NCBI RefSeq assembly: GCF_023093595.1
Contig: NZ_JALLIK010000090.1
Location: forward strand, 1 to 63,362
Length of the DNA stretch: 63,362 nt
From: Thauera aromatica_A
GTDB taxonomy: Bacteria > Pseudomonadota > Gammaproteobacteria > Burkholderiales > Rhodocyclaceae
Direction of reading: 5' to 3'
Positions 22,686-33,621 of the stretch are shown in pieces. The notes under the pieces were generated by a model. The model saw only the letters and a list, made by a program, of their open reading frames with translations, did no database searches and was not told the origin of the DNA. The translations under genes and the position numbers were made by a program. Within the stretch, counting starts at the first letter, position 1. Each line of letters starts with the position of its first letter.

Positions 22686-24769
22686 ACGGGTTCGGCCAGC
22701 GCCTGGCGGCAATGGACTGGCGGGCGCTGATGCGCCTGAACCTGTTCGCCGGTCCGGTACTGATCATCTTGATCCTGTCGATGATGGTCCTGCCGCTGCC
22801 GCCGTTCGTGCTCGACCTGCTGTTCACCTTCAACATCGCGCTGTCGCTGATGGTGCTGATGGTGAGCATGTTCGCGCTGAAGCCGCTCGATTTCGCCGCC
22901 TTCCCCTCGGTGCTGCTGTTTACCACCTTGCTGCGCCTGTCGCTGAACGTGGCCTCCACCCGGGTCGTGCTCCTCGAAGGGCACAAGGGGGGCGACGCCG
23001 CGGGCAAGGTGATCGAGGCCTTCGGCCATTTTCTCGTCGGCGGCAACTTCGCCGTCGGCCTGGTGGTGTTCCTGATCCTGGTGATCATCAACTTCATGGT
23101 CATCACCAAGGGTGCGGGGCGGATTGCTGAAGTCAGCGCGCGCTTCACCCTCGATGCGATGCCCGGCAAGCAGATGGCGATCGACGCCGACCTCAACGCC
23201 GGCCTGATCGGCGAGGACGAGGCCCGCCGCCGCCGCGCCGAGATCGCGCAGGAGGCGGATTTCTACGGCTCGATGGACGGCGCCAGCAAGTTCGTGCGCG
23301 GCGACGCGGTGGCGGGCCTGCTGATCACCGTGGTCAACATTGTCGGCGGGCTGCTGATCGGCGTCCTCCAGCACGACCTCGATTTCGCCACCGCCGCGCA
23401 CACCTATGTGCTGCTGGCGATCGGCGACGGCTTGGTGGCACAGATCCCGGCGCTGGTGATCTCGACCGCGGCGGGCGTGACCGTATCGCGCGCCAACACC
23501 GAGCAGGATGTCGGCCAGCAGATGATCAGCCAGCTGTTCGTCAATCCGCAGGTGCTGCTGCTGTCGGGCGGGGTGCTGGCGCTCCTCGGCCTGATTCCGG
23601 GGATGCCGAACCTGGTGTTCCTGCTGTTCGCCGCACTGCTGGCGGGGCTGGGCTGGGCCCTGCTGCACCGGCGCGCGCTCGCGCAGTCGGCACCGGCCGC
23701 GGAGGAGACTGCCGCGCCGGTGGCGAGCGAGGCGCCGGAGGCGAGCTGGGAGGACGTCCAGCTGGTCGACACCCTCGGCCTCGAAGTCGGCCACCGCCTG
23801 ATTCCGCTGGTCGATCATCGCCAGCAGGGCGAACTGCTCGGGCGGATCAAGAGCGTACGCAAGAAGTTCGCCCAGGAACTGGGCTTCCTGCCGCCGGTGG
23901 TGCATATCCGCGACAATCTCGAACTCGGTCCGCACACCTACACGATCAGCCTCAAAGGGGCCGAGATCGGCCGTGCCGAAGTGTTCCCCGGCAAGTGGCT
24001 GGCGATCGACCCCGGCCAGGTGTCGGGAACGGTGGAAGGCACGGCCACCACCGACCCGGCCTTCGGCCTGCCGGCGGTGTGGATCGACGGCGGGCAGCGC
24101 GAGCATGCGCAGGTGTTCGGCTATACCGTGGTCGATGTGAGCACGGTGGTCGCCACCCACCTCAACCATCTGATGCATCTCCATGCCGCGGAGATGCTCG
24201 GCCGTGATGAGATGCGCAAGCTGCTCGACCGCCTCGGCGACGACTACAAGCCGCTGGTCGAAGAAGTGGTGCCCAAGCTGGTGCCGCTGACCGCGCTGCA
24301 GCGTATCTGCCAGAATCTGCTCGACGAGGAAGTCAGCATCCGCGATCTGGTCAGCATCCTCGACACCCTGGCGGCCGAAGCCGTGCAGCCGCAGGACGTG
24401 GAGTCGCTCACCGCGCAGGTGCGGATCGCGCTCGGACGTGCGATCGTGCAGCCCTGGTTCCCGGGGCGGGGCGAGATGCGCGTGATCGGCCTCGACGCGC
24501 GCCTGGAGCAGGTGCTGACCCAGGCGCTCGGCGGCAACGGTGCGCTCGAGCCCGGCCTGGCGGAGATCCTGCTCGAACAGACGCGCGAGGCACTGGCCCG
24601 CCAGGAAGTTGCCGGCGACCCGCCGGTGATGGTCGTCGCCCATGCGCTGCGCCCGCTGCTGGCGGGCTTCCTGCGCCGACGCCTGCGGCAGCTGGTAGTG
24701 TTGTCGCAGGCCGAAATTCCCGATGACCGCATCTTGCGGGTGACTACCGTAGTCGGAGCACGAGGATGA
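22682..24769 (+). CDS. flhA: flagellar export gate protein FlhA
   Basis: FlhA forms the nonameric export gate that binds chaperone-substrate complexes. The 695-aa protein has about eight N-terminal membrane helices (G-P-V-L-I-I-L-I-L-S-M-M-V-L-P-L-P) and the FHIPEP signature stretch with L-R-L-S-L-N-V-A-S-T-R. The region Q-A-D-F-Y-G-S-M-D-G-A-S-K-F-V-R-G-D-A and a C-terminal cytoplasmic half from about 355 follow. GTG start overlaps flhB; the stop overlaps flhF. Confidence 0.98.
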   Translation: MNGFGQRLAAMDWRALMRLNLFAGPVLIILILSMMVLPLPPFVLDLLFTFNIALSLMVLMVSMFALKPLDFAAFPSVLLFTTLLRLSLNVASTRVVLLEGHKGGDAAGKVIEAFGHFLVGGNFAVGLVVFLILVIINFMVITKGAGRIAEVSARFTLDAMPGKQMAIDADLNAGLIGEDEARRRRAEIAQEADFYGSMDGASKFVRGDAVAGLLITVVNIVGGLLIGVLQHDLDFATAAHTYVLLAIGDGLVAQIPALVISTAAGVTVSRANTEQDVGQQMISQLFVNPQVLLLSGGVLALLGLIPGMPNLVFLLFAALLAGLGWALLHRRALAQSAPAAEETAAPVASEAPEASWEDVQLVDTLGLEVGHRLIPLVDHRQQGELLGRIKSVRKKFAQELGFLPPVVHIRDNLELGPHTYTISLKGAEIGRAEVFPGKWLAIDPGQVSGTVEGTATTDPAFGLPAVWIDGGQREHAQVFGYTVVDVSTVVATHLNHLMHLHAAEMLGRDEMRKLLDRLGDDYKPLVEEVVPKLVPLTALQRICQNLLDEEVSIRDLVSILDTLAAEAVQPQDVESLTAQVRIALGRAIVQPWFPGRGEMRVIGLDARLEQVLTQALGGNGALEPGLAEILLEQTREALARQEVAGDPPVMVVAHALRPLLAGFLRRRLRQLVVLSQAEIPDDRILRVTTVVGARG

Positions 24770-27072
24770 GTGTGAAACGTTTTGTCGGCGCCAACAGCCG
24801 TGAGGCGATGCGCCAGGTGCGCGCCGCCCTCGGTGATGACGCCCTGATCCTGTCGAACCGGCAGATCGAGCAAGGGGTGGAGATCATCGCCATCGCCGAC
24901 CACGCCGCCGCCGCCCTCGGCGCGCGTGCGGTCAACGTTCCGCCGCCGCCGGCAGCGCCTGCGGCTGCCGGCGCGGAAGGGATGCGCGCGGCAGCCGCGC
25001 CGAGTGCGCGCGACTCCGCGGCGCCGTCCGTGCCGCCCTTTGCCCGCCCTCCGGCGTCTGCCGCCCCCGCCGCCGCCGAGCACGGACTGCAGACGATGAG
25101 CGCGATGAGCGAACGCCTGCTGCGCGAAATGCAGGAGATGCGCAGCCTGCTCGCCAGCACCCGCGGCGACCGCCCGCTGCGTGCCCGCGCATCGACCCTG
25201 CCGCTGGTCGAGCTGCTGCGGGGCGCCGGTTTCAGCGCCGCTCTGGCCGAAGAACTCGCCCACGGCGAGCCCGAGGAACTCGAAGCCGGCGCCGACGATG
25301 CCCGCCTCGAATGGATCGCGCGCAGTCTGCTCGCGCGCCTGCGCCGGCTCGAAGACGAAACCGCGTTCCCCGGCTCGAGCCGGGTCGTCGCCCTGGTCGG
25401 GCCGACCGGTGTCGGCAAGACCACCACCACGGCCAAGCTCGCCGCGCGCCTGGTGATGCGCCACGGCCCGGCCGGCGTGGCCCTGGTCAGCACCGACAGC
25501 TTCCGGATCGGGGCCCACGAGCAGCTGCGCATCTACTCCCGGCTGCTCGACGTGCCGATCCACGCACTCGACGCGGGGGCACCGGTCACCGAAGTGCTGA
25601 CCGGACTGGTCGACCAGCGCCTGGTGCTGATCGATACCGTCGGCACCAGCCAGCGCGACCAGCGCGTCATCGAACAGAGCGCCCGCCTGCAGCAGGCCGG
25701 CATCGCGGTGCGCCTGGTGCTGCTGCTCAACGCCGCGGCCCAGCCGGAAACGCTGGAGGAAGTGATCGTGCGCTACCGCGAGGCGGCGCGCGCCGCGGGC
25801 GGCACGCTCGACGACTGCATCCTGACCAAACTCGACGAAGCGGGGCGGATCGGGCCGGTGCTCGATGCGCTGATGCGCCACGACCTGCGCCTGCTGTTCG
25901 TGTCCAGCGGGCAGCAGGTGCCCGAAGACCTGGCCCTGGCCGACGGCGCCGCGCTTGTGCGCCAGGCGCTGGTCCCCTGCACGGCGAGCGCGGCGCCGGC
26001 GGTGCCGGCCTACGAGCCGCCGGCACGCTGGGCGCTCGGCATCCTCGGCCAGGGGCGGCGGGTGAGCGCCATTCTCGGCGCGCTGCGCGAGCGCATCGGG
26101 GGGTTCCGCGAACTCGAAGCGGCCTGTGATCTTGCCGGTCTGCCGACGACGGTGCGCGAAGCGCGCCTGCGTCCGCTGTGCGAACAGGCCCTCGAACGGA
26201 GCGCGCCGGCCGGCATGCGCTGGATGGCGCGTACGCCGTTGGCCGGCTGCGACTGGGCAATGCCCGATATCGGTGTGGACGGCGAAGGCCACTGGATGGC
26301 CGCCGCGCTGCTCCAGCACCACGCCCCGGCGGGCCAGCTCGAGCGCCTGCGCTGGGCGCGGGAGTGCTTCGGAACGAGCGTCCATCTGCTGCCGGCGCTC
26401 CCCGACGGGGCCGCCTGGGCCTGGCTCGAGGACGGCGGGCACGAGTGGTCGAGCGCGGTCCGCGGCAGCCAGCGCGTCACCTACGGCGGCGAGCGCCATC
26501 CGCTCGCGCAGCTGCGTGCGCTCGCCTCCCCGGGGGGAGAATACCGTGTGCGGATGCGCTCGCGGCCGGTGCGGATGAGCCTCTCCCGGCTCGCCGTCGA
26601 CGCCGTTCCGGGGGGGAGCCGGGGGGCGGTTGCCCGTCCCGCCTGCGCCTGGTTCGCCGAGCTGCGCGATGCCGACAGCGGCACCGCGCTCGGGCAGCGC
26701 TGCTGGATCACGCCCGACGTCGCTGAGGCGGTGGCGCTGCCCCTGCTCGCCGGCCAGCTCGACGGCGAAAGCCTGCCGCGGCTGACCCGTCACGCCTGGC
26801 AGCGCCTGCCGCAGCTGTGGCAGGTCGACACCGGGCGCGAGCTGCGCCTGCTGCTCGCCGCCGGGCTGGCGGCGGCGGCGGCCAGCCTGGAAGCGGCCGA
26901 AGGGCAATGGGCGATGGACCTGCGCGCCGAACTGCTGGGGCTGGCCGGAGGGCGGCGGCGGCGCACCGCGACCAACCTGCTCGAGGCCCTGCTTTATCTC
27001 GCCGCGGCCCGCGACAGCCTGCGCCAGGTCGCGATCGGTGCGCTCGAGGGCGAAGGCGGAGGCGGAGCGTAG
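24766..27072 (+). CDS. flhF: flagellar SRP-type GTPase FlhF with long C-terminal extension
   Basis: FlhF sets flagellar number and pole position. The 768-aa protein has a basic B domain (V-K-R-F-V-G-A-N-S-R-E-A-M-R-Q-V-R), an Ala/Pro linker (about 57-105) and the N-G GTPase. G motifs are G-P-T-G-V-G-K-T (212-219), D-T-V-G (290-293) and T-K-L-D-E (354-358). The GTPase should end near residue 405, but about 360 further residues follow, with no motif I recognise; this is roughly twice the usual FlhF length. The next gene is an FlhG-like protein without ATPase motif. The gene overlaps flhA by 4 bases. Confidence 0.93.
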   Translation: MSVKRFVGANSREAMRQVRAALGDDALILSNRQIEQGVEIIAIADHAAAALGARAVNVPPPPAAPAAAGAEGMRAAAAPSARDSAAPSVPPFARPPASAAPAAAEHGLQTMSAMSERLLREMQEMRSLLASTRGDRPLRARASTLPLVELLRGAGFSAALAEELAHGEPEELEAGADDARLEWIARSLLARLRRLEDETAFPGSSRVVALVGPTGVGKTTTTAKLAARLVMRHGPAGVALVSTDSFRIGAHEQLRIYSRLLDVPIHALDAGAPVTEVLTGLVDQRLVLIDTVGTSQRDQRVIEQSARLQQAGIAVRLVLLLNAAAQPETLEEVIVRYREAARAAGGTLDDCILTKLDEAGRIGPVLDALMRHDLRLLFVSSGQQVPEDLALADGAALVRQALVPCTASAAPAVPAYEPPARWALGILGQGRRVSAILGALRERIGGFRELEAACDLAGLPTTVREARLRPLCEQALERSAPAGMRWMARTPLAGCDWAMPDIGVDGEGHWMAAALLQHHAPAGQLERLRWARECFGTSVHLLPALPDGAAWAWLEDGGHEWSSAVRGSQRVTYGGERHPLAQLRALASPGGEYRVRMRSRPVRMSLSRLAVDAVPGGSRGAVARPACAWFAELRDADSGTALGQRCWITPDVAEAVALPLLAGQLDGESLPRLTRHAWQRLPQLWQVDTGRELRLLLAAGLAAAAASLEAAEGQWAMDLRAELLGLAGGRRRRTATNLLEALLYLAAARDSLRQVAIGALEGEGGGGA

Positions 27073-27074
27073 CG

Positions 27075-27713
27075 ATGCTGAGCGAAGCCTTGTCTTCACC
27101 TGCGCCAACGCCGTCTGCGAGCCCCGACCAGGCCGCCGGGCTGCGGCGCTGGATGGCCGCACTGGCGCCGGCAGGCGCGGGCAGCGGTGCGGAGGCGGAT
27201 GAGTCTCCACGCTTGCCGCCGGTGGCGGAGCGGACCTCGGCGGCGCCCGCGGGCGAACCCGCACCAGGGTTTCCGCAGGCGTCGGTGGCCGCGCCCGGCT
27301 CGCCCACCCCGGCGGTCGCCGCTGCGCTGGAGACGGCGCCCTGTACGCTGATGGTGGTGGGGCTCGGCAGCGACCGTAGCGGGCGCGTGGGCGAAGTGCT
27401 GGAGGCGTGGGCGCGGGCGGGCAGCCGCTGGGTCGGCGATCCGGCGCGCTGGCGCATCGTCGCGGTCGATGCCGCCAGCCCCCACCTGGCGCCCTTGTGC
27501 GCGCAGCAGTCGCGCTGGGCGTTGTGGGTGGACGCGGATGTGGACGCTTTCCGCCGCGCCTACCGGGTGCTGCTGCAACTGGCCGCCGCGGACGGGCCGC
27601 GGCGGCTGCTGGCGCTGCATCCGCCGGGCTGGCCGCGGCGTGGCCTGCTCGCCAACCTGGAGCAGGTCGCGGCGTCCTTCCTCGGCGTCGAGCTGGTGGT
27701 GCTGGCCCGATGA
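27075..27713 (+). CDS. FlhG-like protein lacking the ATPase motif
   Basis: This 212-aa protein occupies the position of flhG/fleN (between flhF and fliA). The first 90 residues are low-complexity. The C-terminal part (about 95-212) resembles the end of MinD-type FlhG: A-L-W-V-D-A-D-V-D-A-F-R-R-A-Y-R-V-L-L-Q-L, then L-L-A-N-L-E-Q-V-A-A-S-F-L-G-V-E-L-V-V-L. No K-G-G-x-G-K-T Walker A or deviant Walker motif exists anywhere in it. I infer a degenerate FlhG that cannot bind ATP and may act only as an FlhF partner; distant homology needs profile comparison. It overlaps flhE by 4 bases. Confidence 0.6.
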   Translation: MLSEALSSPAPTPSASPDQAAGLRRWMAALAPAGAGSGAEADESPRLPPVAERTSAAPAGEPAPGFPQASVAAPGSPTPAVAAALETAPCTLMVVGLGSDRSGRVGEVLEAWARAGSRWVGDPARWRIVAVDAASPHLAPLCAQQSRWALWVDADVDAFRRAYRVLLQLAAADGPRRLLALHPPGWPRRGLLANLEQVAASFLGVELVVLAR

Positions 27714-28114
27714 AAAGACGGCTCGCGGGCGGCGTGTCGATGCTGTGCGCCGCGGGGGCCGCGCTCGGGGCGGCGGCTGCCGGCAGCTGGGTGGCGAATG
27801 CGCCGGGCGTGCCGGTTCCGGTTTCCGAGCGCACCGTGCGCTCGGCGGAGCTGCTGCCGCCACCCGGCGCGGCCGTCGAGGGGCGGCGTGTCGCCTCCGT
27901 GCATTGGCAGTATGCGCTGCCGCCGTCGGTCCGGGCGCGCGCCTGGCTGTGCCTCGCCGAGCGCTGCGTTGCGCTGCCCGGCGCACGCGGCACGAGCACG
28001 GCCTTTGCCGGTGCGGCGGCCGACAGTGGGTTCCATTTCCGCTTTGCGGCGGCTCCGGGTGCGCCCCAGGGGGTACGTGCGAGCCGCATGCAGGTGATTG
28101 TCAACTACCAGTGA
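27710..28114 (+). CDS. flhE: flagellar protein FlhE
   Basis: This 134-aa exported protein has an N-terminal signal peptide (K-R-R-L-A-G-G then a hydrophobic Ala-rich run, cleavage near residue 25). The mature part resembles FlhE: a W in S-W-V-A-N-A-P-G-V, an Arg/Leu-rich core with C-L-A-E-R-C-V-A-L (two Cys that could form a disulphide), and the family ending S-R-M-Q-V-I-V-N-Y-Q. FlhE is a periplasmic protein of the flhBAE operon in enterics, linked to proton leak control through the export channel. Here it is downstream of flhF and overlaps the FlhG-like gene by 4 bases. Confidence 0.85.
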   Translation: MKRRLAGGVSMLCAAGAALGAAAAGSWVANAPGVPVPVSERTVRSAELLPPPGAAVEGRRVASVHWQYALPPSVRARAWLCLAERCVALPGARGTSTAFAGAAADSGFHFRFAAAPGAPQGVRASRMQVIVNYQ

Positions 28115-28166
28115 CGCGGCGGCCGCTCGCGAGGCCGGCCGCCCGACTCGATCCAGAATTCGATCC

Positions 28167-28862
28167 ATGTATACCGCTCAGGGCAAGATCAATCAGGACG
28201 CACTGCTGGAGGAATACCTGCCGCTGGTGCGGCGCCAGGCGCTCGCGCTGCAGGTGCGCCTGCCGCCCAGCGTGGAGCTGAACGACCTGATCCAGGCCGG
28301 AGTGGTCGGGCTGATCGAGGCCCTCGGGCGCTACGACCCGACCCAGGGGGCGGGTTTCGCCACCTTCGCCAGCCAGCGCATCCGCGGCGCGATGGTCGAC
28401 GAGCTGCGCAGCCGCGACTGGCTGCCGCGCAGCGTGCGGCGCAGCGCCCGCGCCCTCGACGAGGCGGTGCGGGCGCTCGAGCAGCGCCTCGGGCGCCCGG
28501 CGGGGGAGCTGGAAGTGGCGGCGGAGCTGGGGATTGAGCTGGAGACCTACCACCAGCTGCTGAGCGACACCAACAGCGGCCAGCTGCTGCCGCTCGACGA
28601 GCTGCTGCAGGCCGGGATGGAGCCGGTCGACGAGCGCAGCGAACTCGATGCGCCTTATTCCGCGCTGCTCGAGCGCGAGCAGCGCGAGCGCCTGATCGAG
28701 GCGATCGAGGCCCTGCCCGAGCGCGAGAAGCTGCTGATGGCGCTGTACTACCAGGAAGAGCTGAACCTGAAGGAGATCGGCGCCGTGCTCGGAGTTACCG
28801 AGTCGCGGGTGTGCCAGCTCCACAGCCAGGCGCTGGCCCGGCTGCGCGCGCGCCTGCGGTGA
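28167..28862 (+). CDS. fliA: flagellar sigma factor FliA (sigma-28)
   Basis: FliA transcribes late flagellar and chemotaxis genes. The 231-aa protein has sigma region 2 (L-N-D-L-I-Q-A-G-V-V-G-L-I-E-A-L-G-R-Y; F-A-T-F-A-S-Q-R-I-R-G-A-M-V-D-E-L-R) and region 3. Region 4 has the helix-turn-helix L-N-L-K-E-I-G-A-V-L-G-V-T-E-S-R-V. The ATG at 28167 gives the usual length; 52 bases separate it from flhE. It closes the motility cluster and is followed by a strong hairpin. Confidence 0.97.
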   Translation: MYTAQGKINQDALLEEYLPLVRRQALALQVRLPPSVELNDLIQAGVVGLIEALGRYDPTQGAGFATFASQRIRGAMVDELRSRDWLPRSVRRSARALDEAVRALEQRLGRPAGELEVAAELGIELETYHQLLSDTNSGQLLPLDELLQAGMEPVDERSELDAPYSALLEREQRERLIEAIEALPEREKLLMALYYQEELNLKEIGAVLGVTESRVCQLHSQALARLRARLR

Positions 28863-28873
28863 ACGCGGGGCGC

Positions 28874-28914
28874 GCAAGGATCGCGCGGCAGCGGAGCCGC
28901 AGCGCGATCCTTGC
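28874..28914. terminator. hairpin after fliA, between convergent genes
   Basis: The perfect 13-bp stem GCAAGGATCGCGC / GCGCGATCCTTGC has a 15-base loop. It lies between the ends of fliA (plus) and the ABC-F gene (minus) and could serve both. No long T run follows. Confidence 0.65.
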
Positions 28915-28959
28915 GGCCGCCGGCGCCGCCTCGTTCGACTCTTCCCGCGCCCTTCCGGC

Positions 28960-30585
<1,626 letters not shown>

Positions 30586-30621
30586 GGAGGATCCTGATTT
30601 TCTATCAAAACAAAGCCTTGC

Positions 30622-30627
30622 ATTATA
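30622..30627 (-). promoter_or_regulatory. -10 box of ybiT
   Basis: On the minus strand a perfect TATAAT lies 37 bases before the ybiT start. No good -35 hexamer is seen 16-18 bases upstream. Confidence 0.5.
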
Positions 30628-30708
30628 GCCAGGGCGGCCGGCTTTGTGCGGGGCGGATGCGTGCGATGGTCGTGGGCGGGGCGGGAAGAGAAAAAGTGGG
30701 GCGGGGGC

Positions 30709-33621
30709 TCAGCGCCGATCGACGATGATCCGGTCGCGCCCGCTGCGCTTGGCTTCGTACAAAGCCTGGTCGGCGCGCTTGAGGTAGTCCGCTGCGTACT
30801 CGGCCGCACTCGGGATGCCGATCGCGACGCCGGCGCTGATCGTGAAACCGATCCCCTGGCTGCCCGCCGGGACGCGCAGGGTGGCGATCTCGGCGTGGAC
30901 GGCCTCGATCCGGGCGAGGGTGGCGTCGGCATCGGAGAAGGGCAGGAAGAGCACGAACTCCTCGCCGCCGAGACGGGCCAGGCGGTCGGTGTCGCGGCGG
31001 AAGTGGGTGCGCAGGCAGTCGGCCAGCAGGCGCAGGCACTCGTCGCCTGCCGGATGGCCCCAGGTGTCGTTGATGTGCTTGAAATGGTCGATGTCGATCA
31101 TCACCACCGCGAAGCCGGTCCGGCTGCGCTGGCACCAGGCGAAGCCGGTGTCGAATTCGCGGTCGAAATACTTGCGGTTGCCCAGGCCGGTGAGGCCGTC
31201 GCTGAGGCTGTACTGTTCGAGTCGGGCGTTGGCTTCGGCGAGCTGGCGGTTGAGGGTGCCGAGCTTGCGGTTCCACAGCAGGAGTGCGACCAGTGCCAGC
31301 ACGCCGATGCTCGCCCATTGCCAGAGCAGGCGGTAGTCCACTTTCTGTTCGACGGCGATGGCACGCCATTTCGATTCGATCCGGTGACGATCCTGGGTGC
31401 CGAGGGTGGCGATCAGCTTGCGGGCGATGGCGTGCAGTTCGGGGAGGTCGTTGCGGGTGGCGACCGACAGCGTGGCATCGCCGGGAATGCGCCCGAGGAC
31501 CTTGATGTCGGCCAGCCCCAGTTCGTGCAGATGGTAGCCGGCCGAGTTCAGGTTGCTCAACAAGCCGTACAGGGCGCCGCGCTGGAGCCGGTGCAGGCCG
31601 TCGATCTCGCTGTCGACTTCGACGATATGGATCAGCGGGTAGCGTTCGCGCAGCCAGCGCAGGAGGGAATGGCCCCGCACCACGCCGACGTTGCGCCCGG
31701 CGAGCTGGTCCATGTCGTCGAGAAAGGGCGTTTCGATGCGCCCGAGCAGGATGTGGGGAACGGTGTAATAGGGATCGGTGAAGTTCAGGTAGGCGAGCCG
31801 CTCGGGGGTTTGCACGGCGAGCGTCAGCAGGTCGCAGCGGCGCTCGCGGATCGCCCCGAGCGCGTCGTTCCAGCTGGGAAGGGGGACGGTCTCGAAGCGC
31901 ACCCCGGAGCGGGAGGCGAATAGGCCGAGGAAGTCTGCGGCCATGCCGCTGTGGTGGCCCCGGGCGTCGACGCCTTCGAACGGCATCCAGTTCGGTGAGG
32001 TGCACACCTTGAGCGTGTTCTGGCGCTCCTGCAAGAAGCTGCGCTCGCGGTCGTCGAAGGCGACGGGGGTGCCGTCCCCGCCGCCAGCGGCGGCCGGCAG
32101 CGCCGCGCCCAGCCAGCGATTGGCGATCGTGCGGTGCTCGGTCGGCGACAGGCTGGCGAGCGCGGCGTCGATGATCGCCGCCAGCGGCTCGAGCGCGGGG
32201 CGCACGCCGAAGCGCAAGTCCTCGCCGGCATGGCCTTCGAGCTCGAGTTCGCCGGCTACGTGGAGGGAGCTCAGGCCGAGGGTGCGGATCCAGTGCTGGC
32301 CGTTGTGCAGGGGGGACAGGACGGCATCGACGCTGCCTTCCGCGAGCGCGGTGAACATCGCCTGCTGGGACGAGAAGCCGAGCACGCTGTCGCCGAGGTG
32401 CGCGCGCAGAGCCTGCTCGTAGAACACGCCCGCAGTCACCGCGACCCGCATCCCGTGCAACTGCCCGGCCGAGGTCAGGCGGCGGGTGTGCTCGGTGCGC
32501 GTGAACACGACGTTCGGGATCCGGTGGTAGGGTGCGGTGAAGCGGGTGAAGCGGCGGCGTTCGGGCGTCTCCGAGATGTTGGCGATGAGGTCGATCTCGC
32601 CGCGCTGGAAGAGTTCGAGGAGGACCGGCCAGGTATCGACGACGGTGATCGTCTGCAGGCCGGTGAGATCCTGGACGCGGAGCAGCACATCCACCGCCAG
32701 CCCCTGCGTCCGGCCGTCGTCGGCGAAGCTGAAAGGCGGATAGTCGCGCGTGATCCCGACCCGCAGCGGCCCCAGGCCGCGCACATAGAGAGCCTGCTGC
32801 TCGCTGAGGCGGAAATCGCCGCCGGTTTCCGCCGGGCGACCGCCGAGTTCCTGCCAGCGGTGCTCGAGTTCGGCTAGGCGGCCGGGGACGATGGCGGCAA
32901 CCGCGGCCGCCAGCCGGGCGTGCAGATCCGCGGCTCGAGGGGGAACGCCGATGCGGAAATCCTCGATCTCCAGTCCGCCCATCGGGATGCGTGCGGCGAC
33001 GCCGATGTGGTTGAAACCGGCCTTGCGGGCGAGAAAACCGAGCGCCAGCTCGGGGCCGACGATGGCGTCGACCCAGCCGAAGGCGATCGCGCGCACCAGG
33101 TTGGGCAGGCCGTCGTATTCGACGAGCTCGATGCCGTGGTCGACGAGCGCGCTCTTGAAGTAGATGTCGCGCACGATGCCGACGCGAAACGGCTTGAGCC
33201 CGGCCAGATCGGTGATCGGCGGCAGTGGCCGGCGGGTGTCGTGCATGACGACGGTGTGGCGCAGGTGATAGGGCGCGGTGAAGCGGACCTGTGAGCTGCG
33301 CTCCTCGCGGTAGGAGATGCCGTCGATGGCGTCGATCTCGCCACGCAGGAACGCAGGGTAGAGCTCGGGCCAGCTGCCGGCGCGGTATTCGAAGCGCAGG
33401 CCCGCCTGGCGGGCGATTTCGTCGAGGACGTCGATCGAAAAGCCGACGACCCGGCCGTTCTCGACCCAGCTATAAGGCTCGTGGTCGGCGACGACGCCGA
33501 TCGTCACCGTGGGCAGCGGTCCCGGGCGGGGTTCTGCGGCGATGGAAAGGCGGCCCGCCATGCACAGCATGAACAGGCACAGCGCCAGAAGGCGCAGGGC
33601 GGTCGGGGCGGAAGCGGGCAT
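30709..33621 (-). CDS. diguanylate cyclase with three tandem periplasmic SBP domains
   Basis: This 970-aa membrane protein has a signal peptide (1-29). Three consecutive solute-binding-protein family 3 domains follow (about 38-262, 283-510, 535-755; each with a P-Y-S/P-F-S/P-F-E ligand-type start and an F-T-A-P-Y-H or F-T-D-P-Y-Y strand). One membrane helix (765-783) and a GGDEF domain (804-970) complete it. The active site is G-G-E-E-F (885-889) and the product-inhibition I-site R-D-T-D lies five residues upstream, so c-di-GMP synthesis with feedback is likely. It should sense small ligands such as amino acids in the periplasm. It lies upstream of ybiT on the same strand but is probably independent. 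It could influence the PilZ protein at 4329. Confidence 0.93.
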   Translation of the reverse strand: MPASAPTALRLLALCLFMLCMAGRLSIAAEPRPGPLPTVTIGVVADHEPYSWVENGRVVGFSIDVLDEIARQAGLRFEYRAGSWPELYPAFLRGEIDAIDGISYREERSSQVRFTAPYHLRHTVVMHDTRRPLPPITDLAGLKPFRVGIVRDIYFKSALVDHGIELVEYDGLPNLVRAIAFGWVDAIVGPELALGFLARKAGFNHIGVAARIPMGGLEIEDFRIGVPPRAADLHARLAAAVAAIVPGRLAELEHRWQELGGRPAETGGDFRLSEQQALYVRGLGPLRVGITRDYPPFSFADDGRTQGLAVDVLLRVQDLTGLQTITVVDTWPVLLELFQRGEIDLIANISETPERRRFTRFTAPYHRIPNVVFTRTEHTRRLTSAGQLHGMRVAVTAGVFYEQALRAHLGDSVLGFSSQQAMFTALAEGSVDAVLSPLHNGQHWIRTLGLSSLHVAGELELEGHAGEDLRFGVRPALEPLAAIIDAALASLSPTEHRTIANRWLGAALPAAAGGGDGTPVAFDDRERSFLQERQNTLKVCTSPNWMPFEGVDARGHHSGMAADFLGLFASRSGVRFETVPLPSWNDALGAIRERRCDLLTLAVQTPERLAYLNFTDPYYTVPHILLGRIETPFLDDMDQLAGRNVGVVRGHSLLRWLRERYPLIHIVEVDSEIDGLHRLQRGALYGLLSNLNSAGYHLHELGLADIKVLGRIPGDATLSVATRNDLPELHAIARKLIATLGTQDRHRIESKWRAIAVEQKVDYRLLWQWASIGVLALVALLLWNRKLGTLNRQLAEANARLEQYSLSDGLTGLGNRKYFDREFDTGFAWCQRSRTGFAVVMIDIDHFKHINDTWGHPAGDECLRLLADCLRTHFRRDTDRLARLGGEEFVLFLPFSDADATLARIEAVHAEIATLRVPAGSQGIGFTISAGVAIGIPSAAEYAADYLKRADQALYEAKRSGRDRIIVDRR

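Noticed and set aside
28101..28877. Long open frames on the minus strand opposite fliA, cheA, flhA, fliD and other genes
   Set aside because: They mirror the codon pattern of very GC-rich genes, are rich in Arg/His/Gln, lack motifs and ribosome sites, and lie opposite well conserved proteins.
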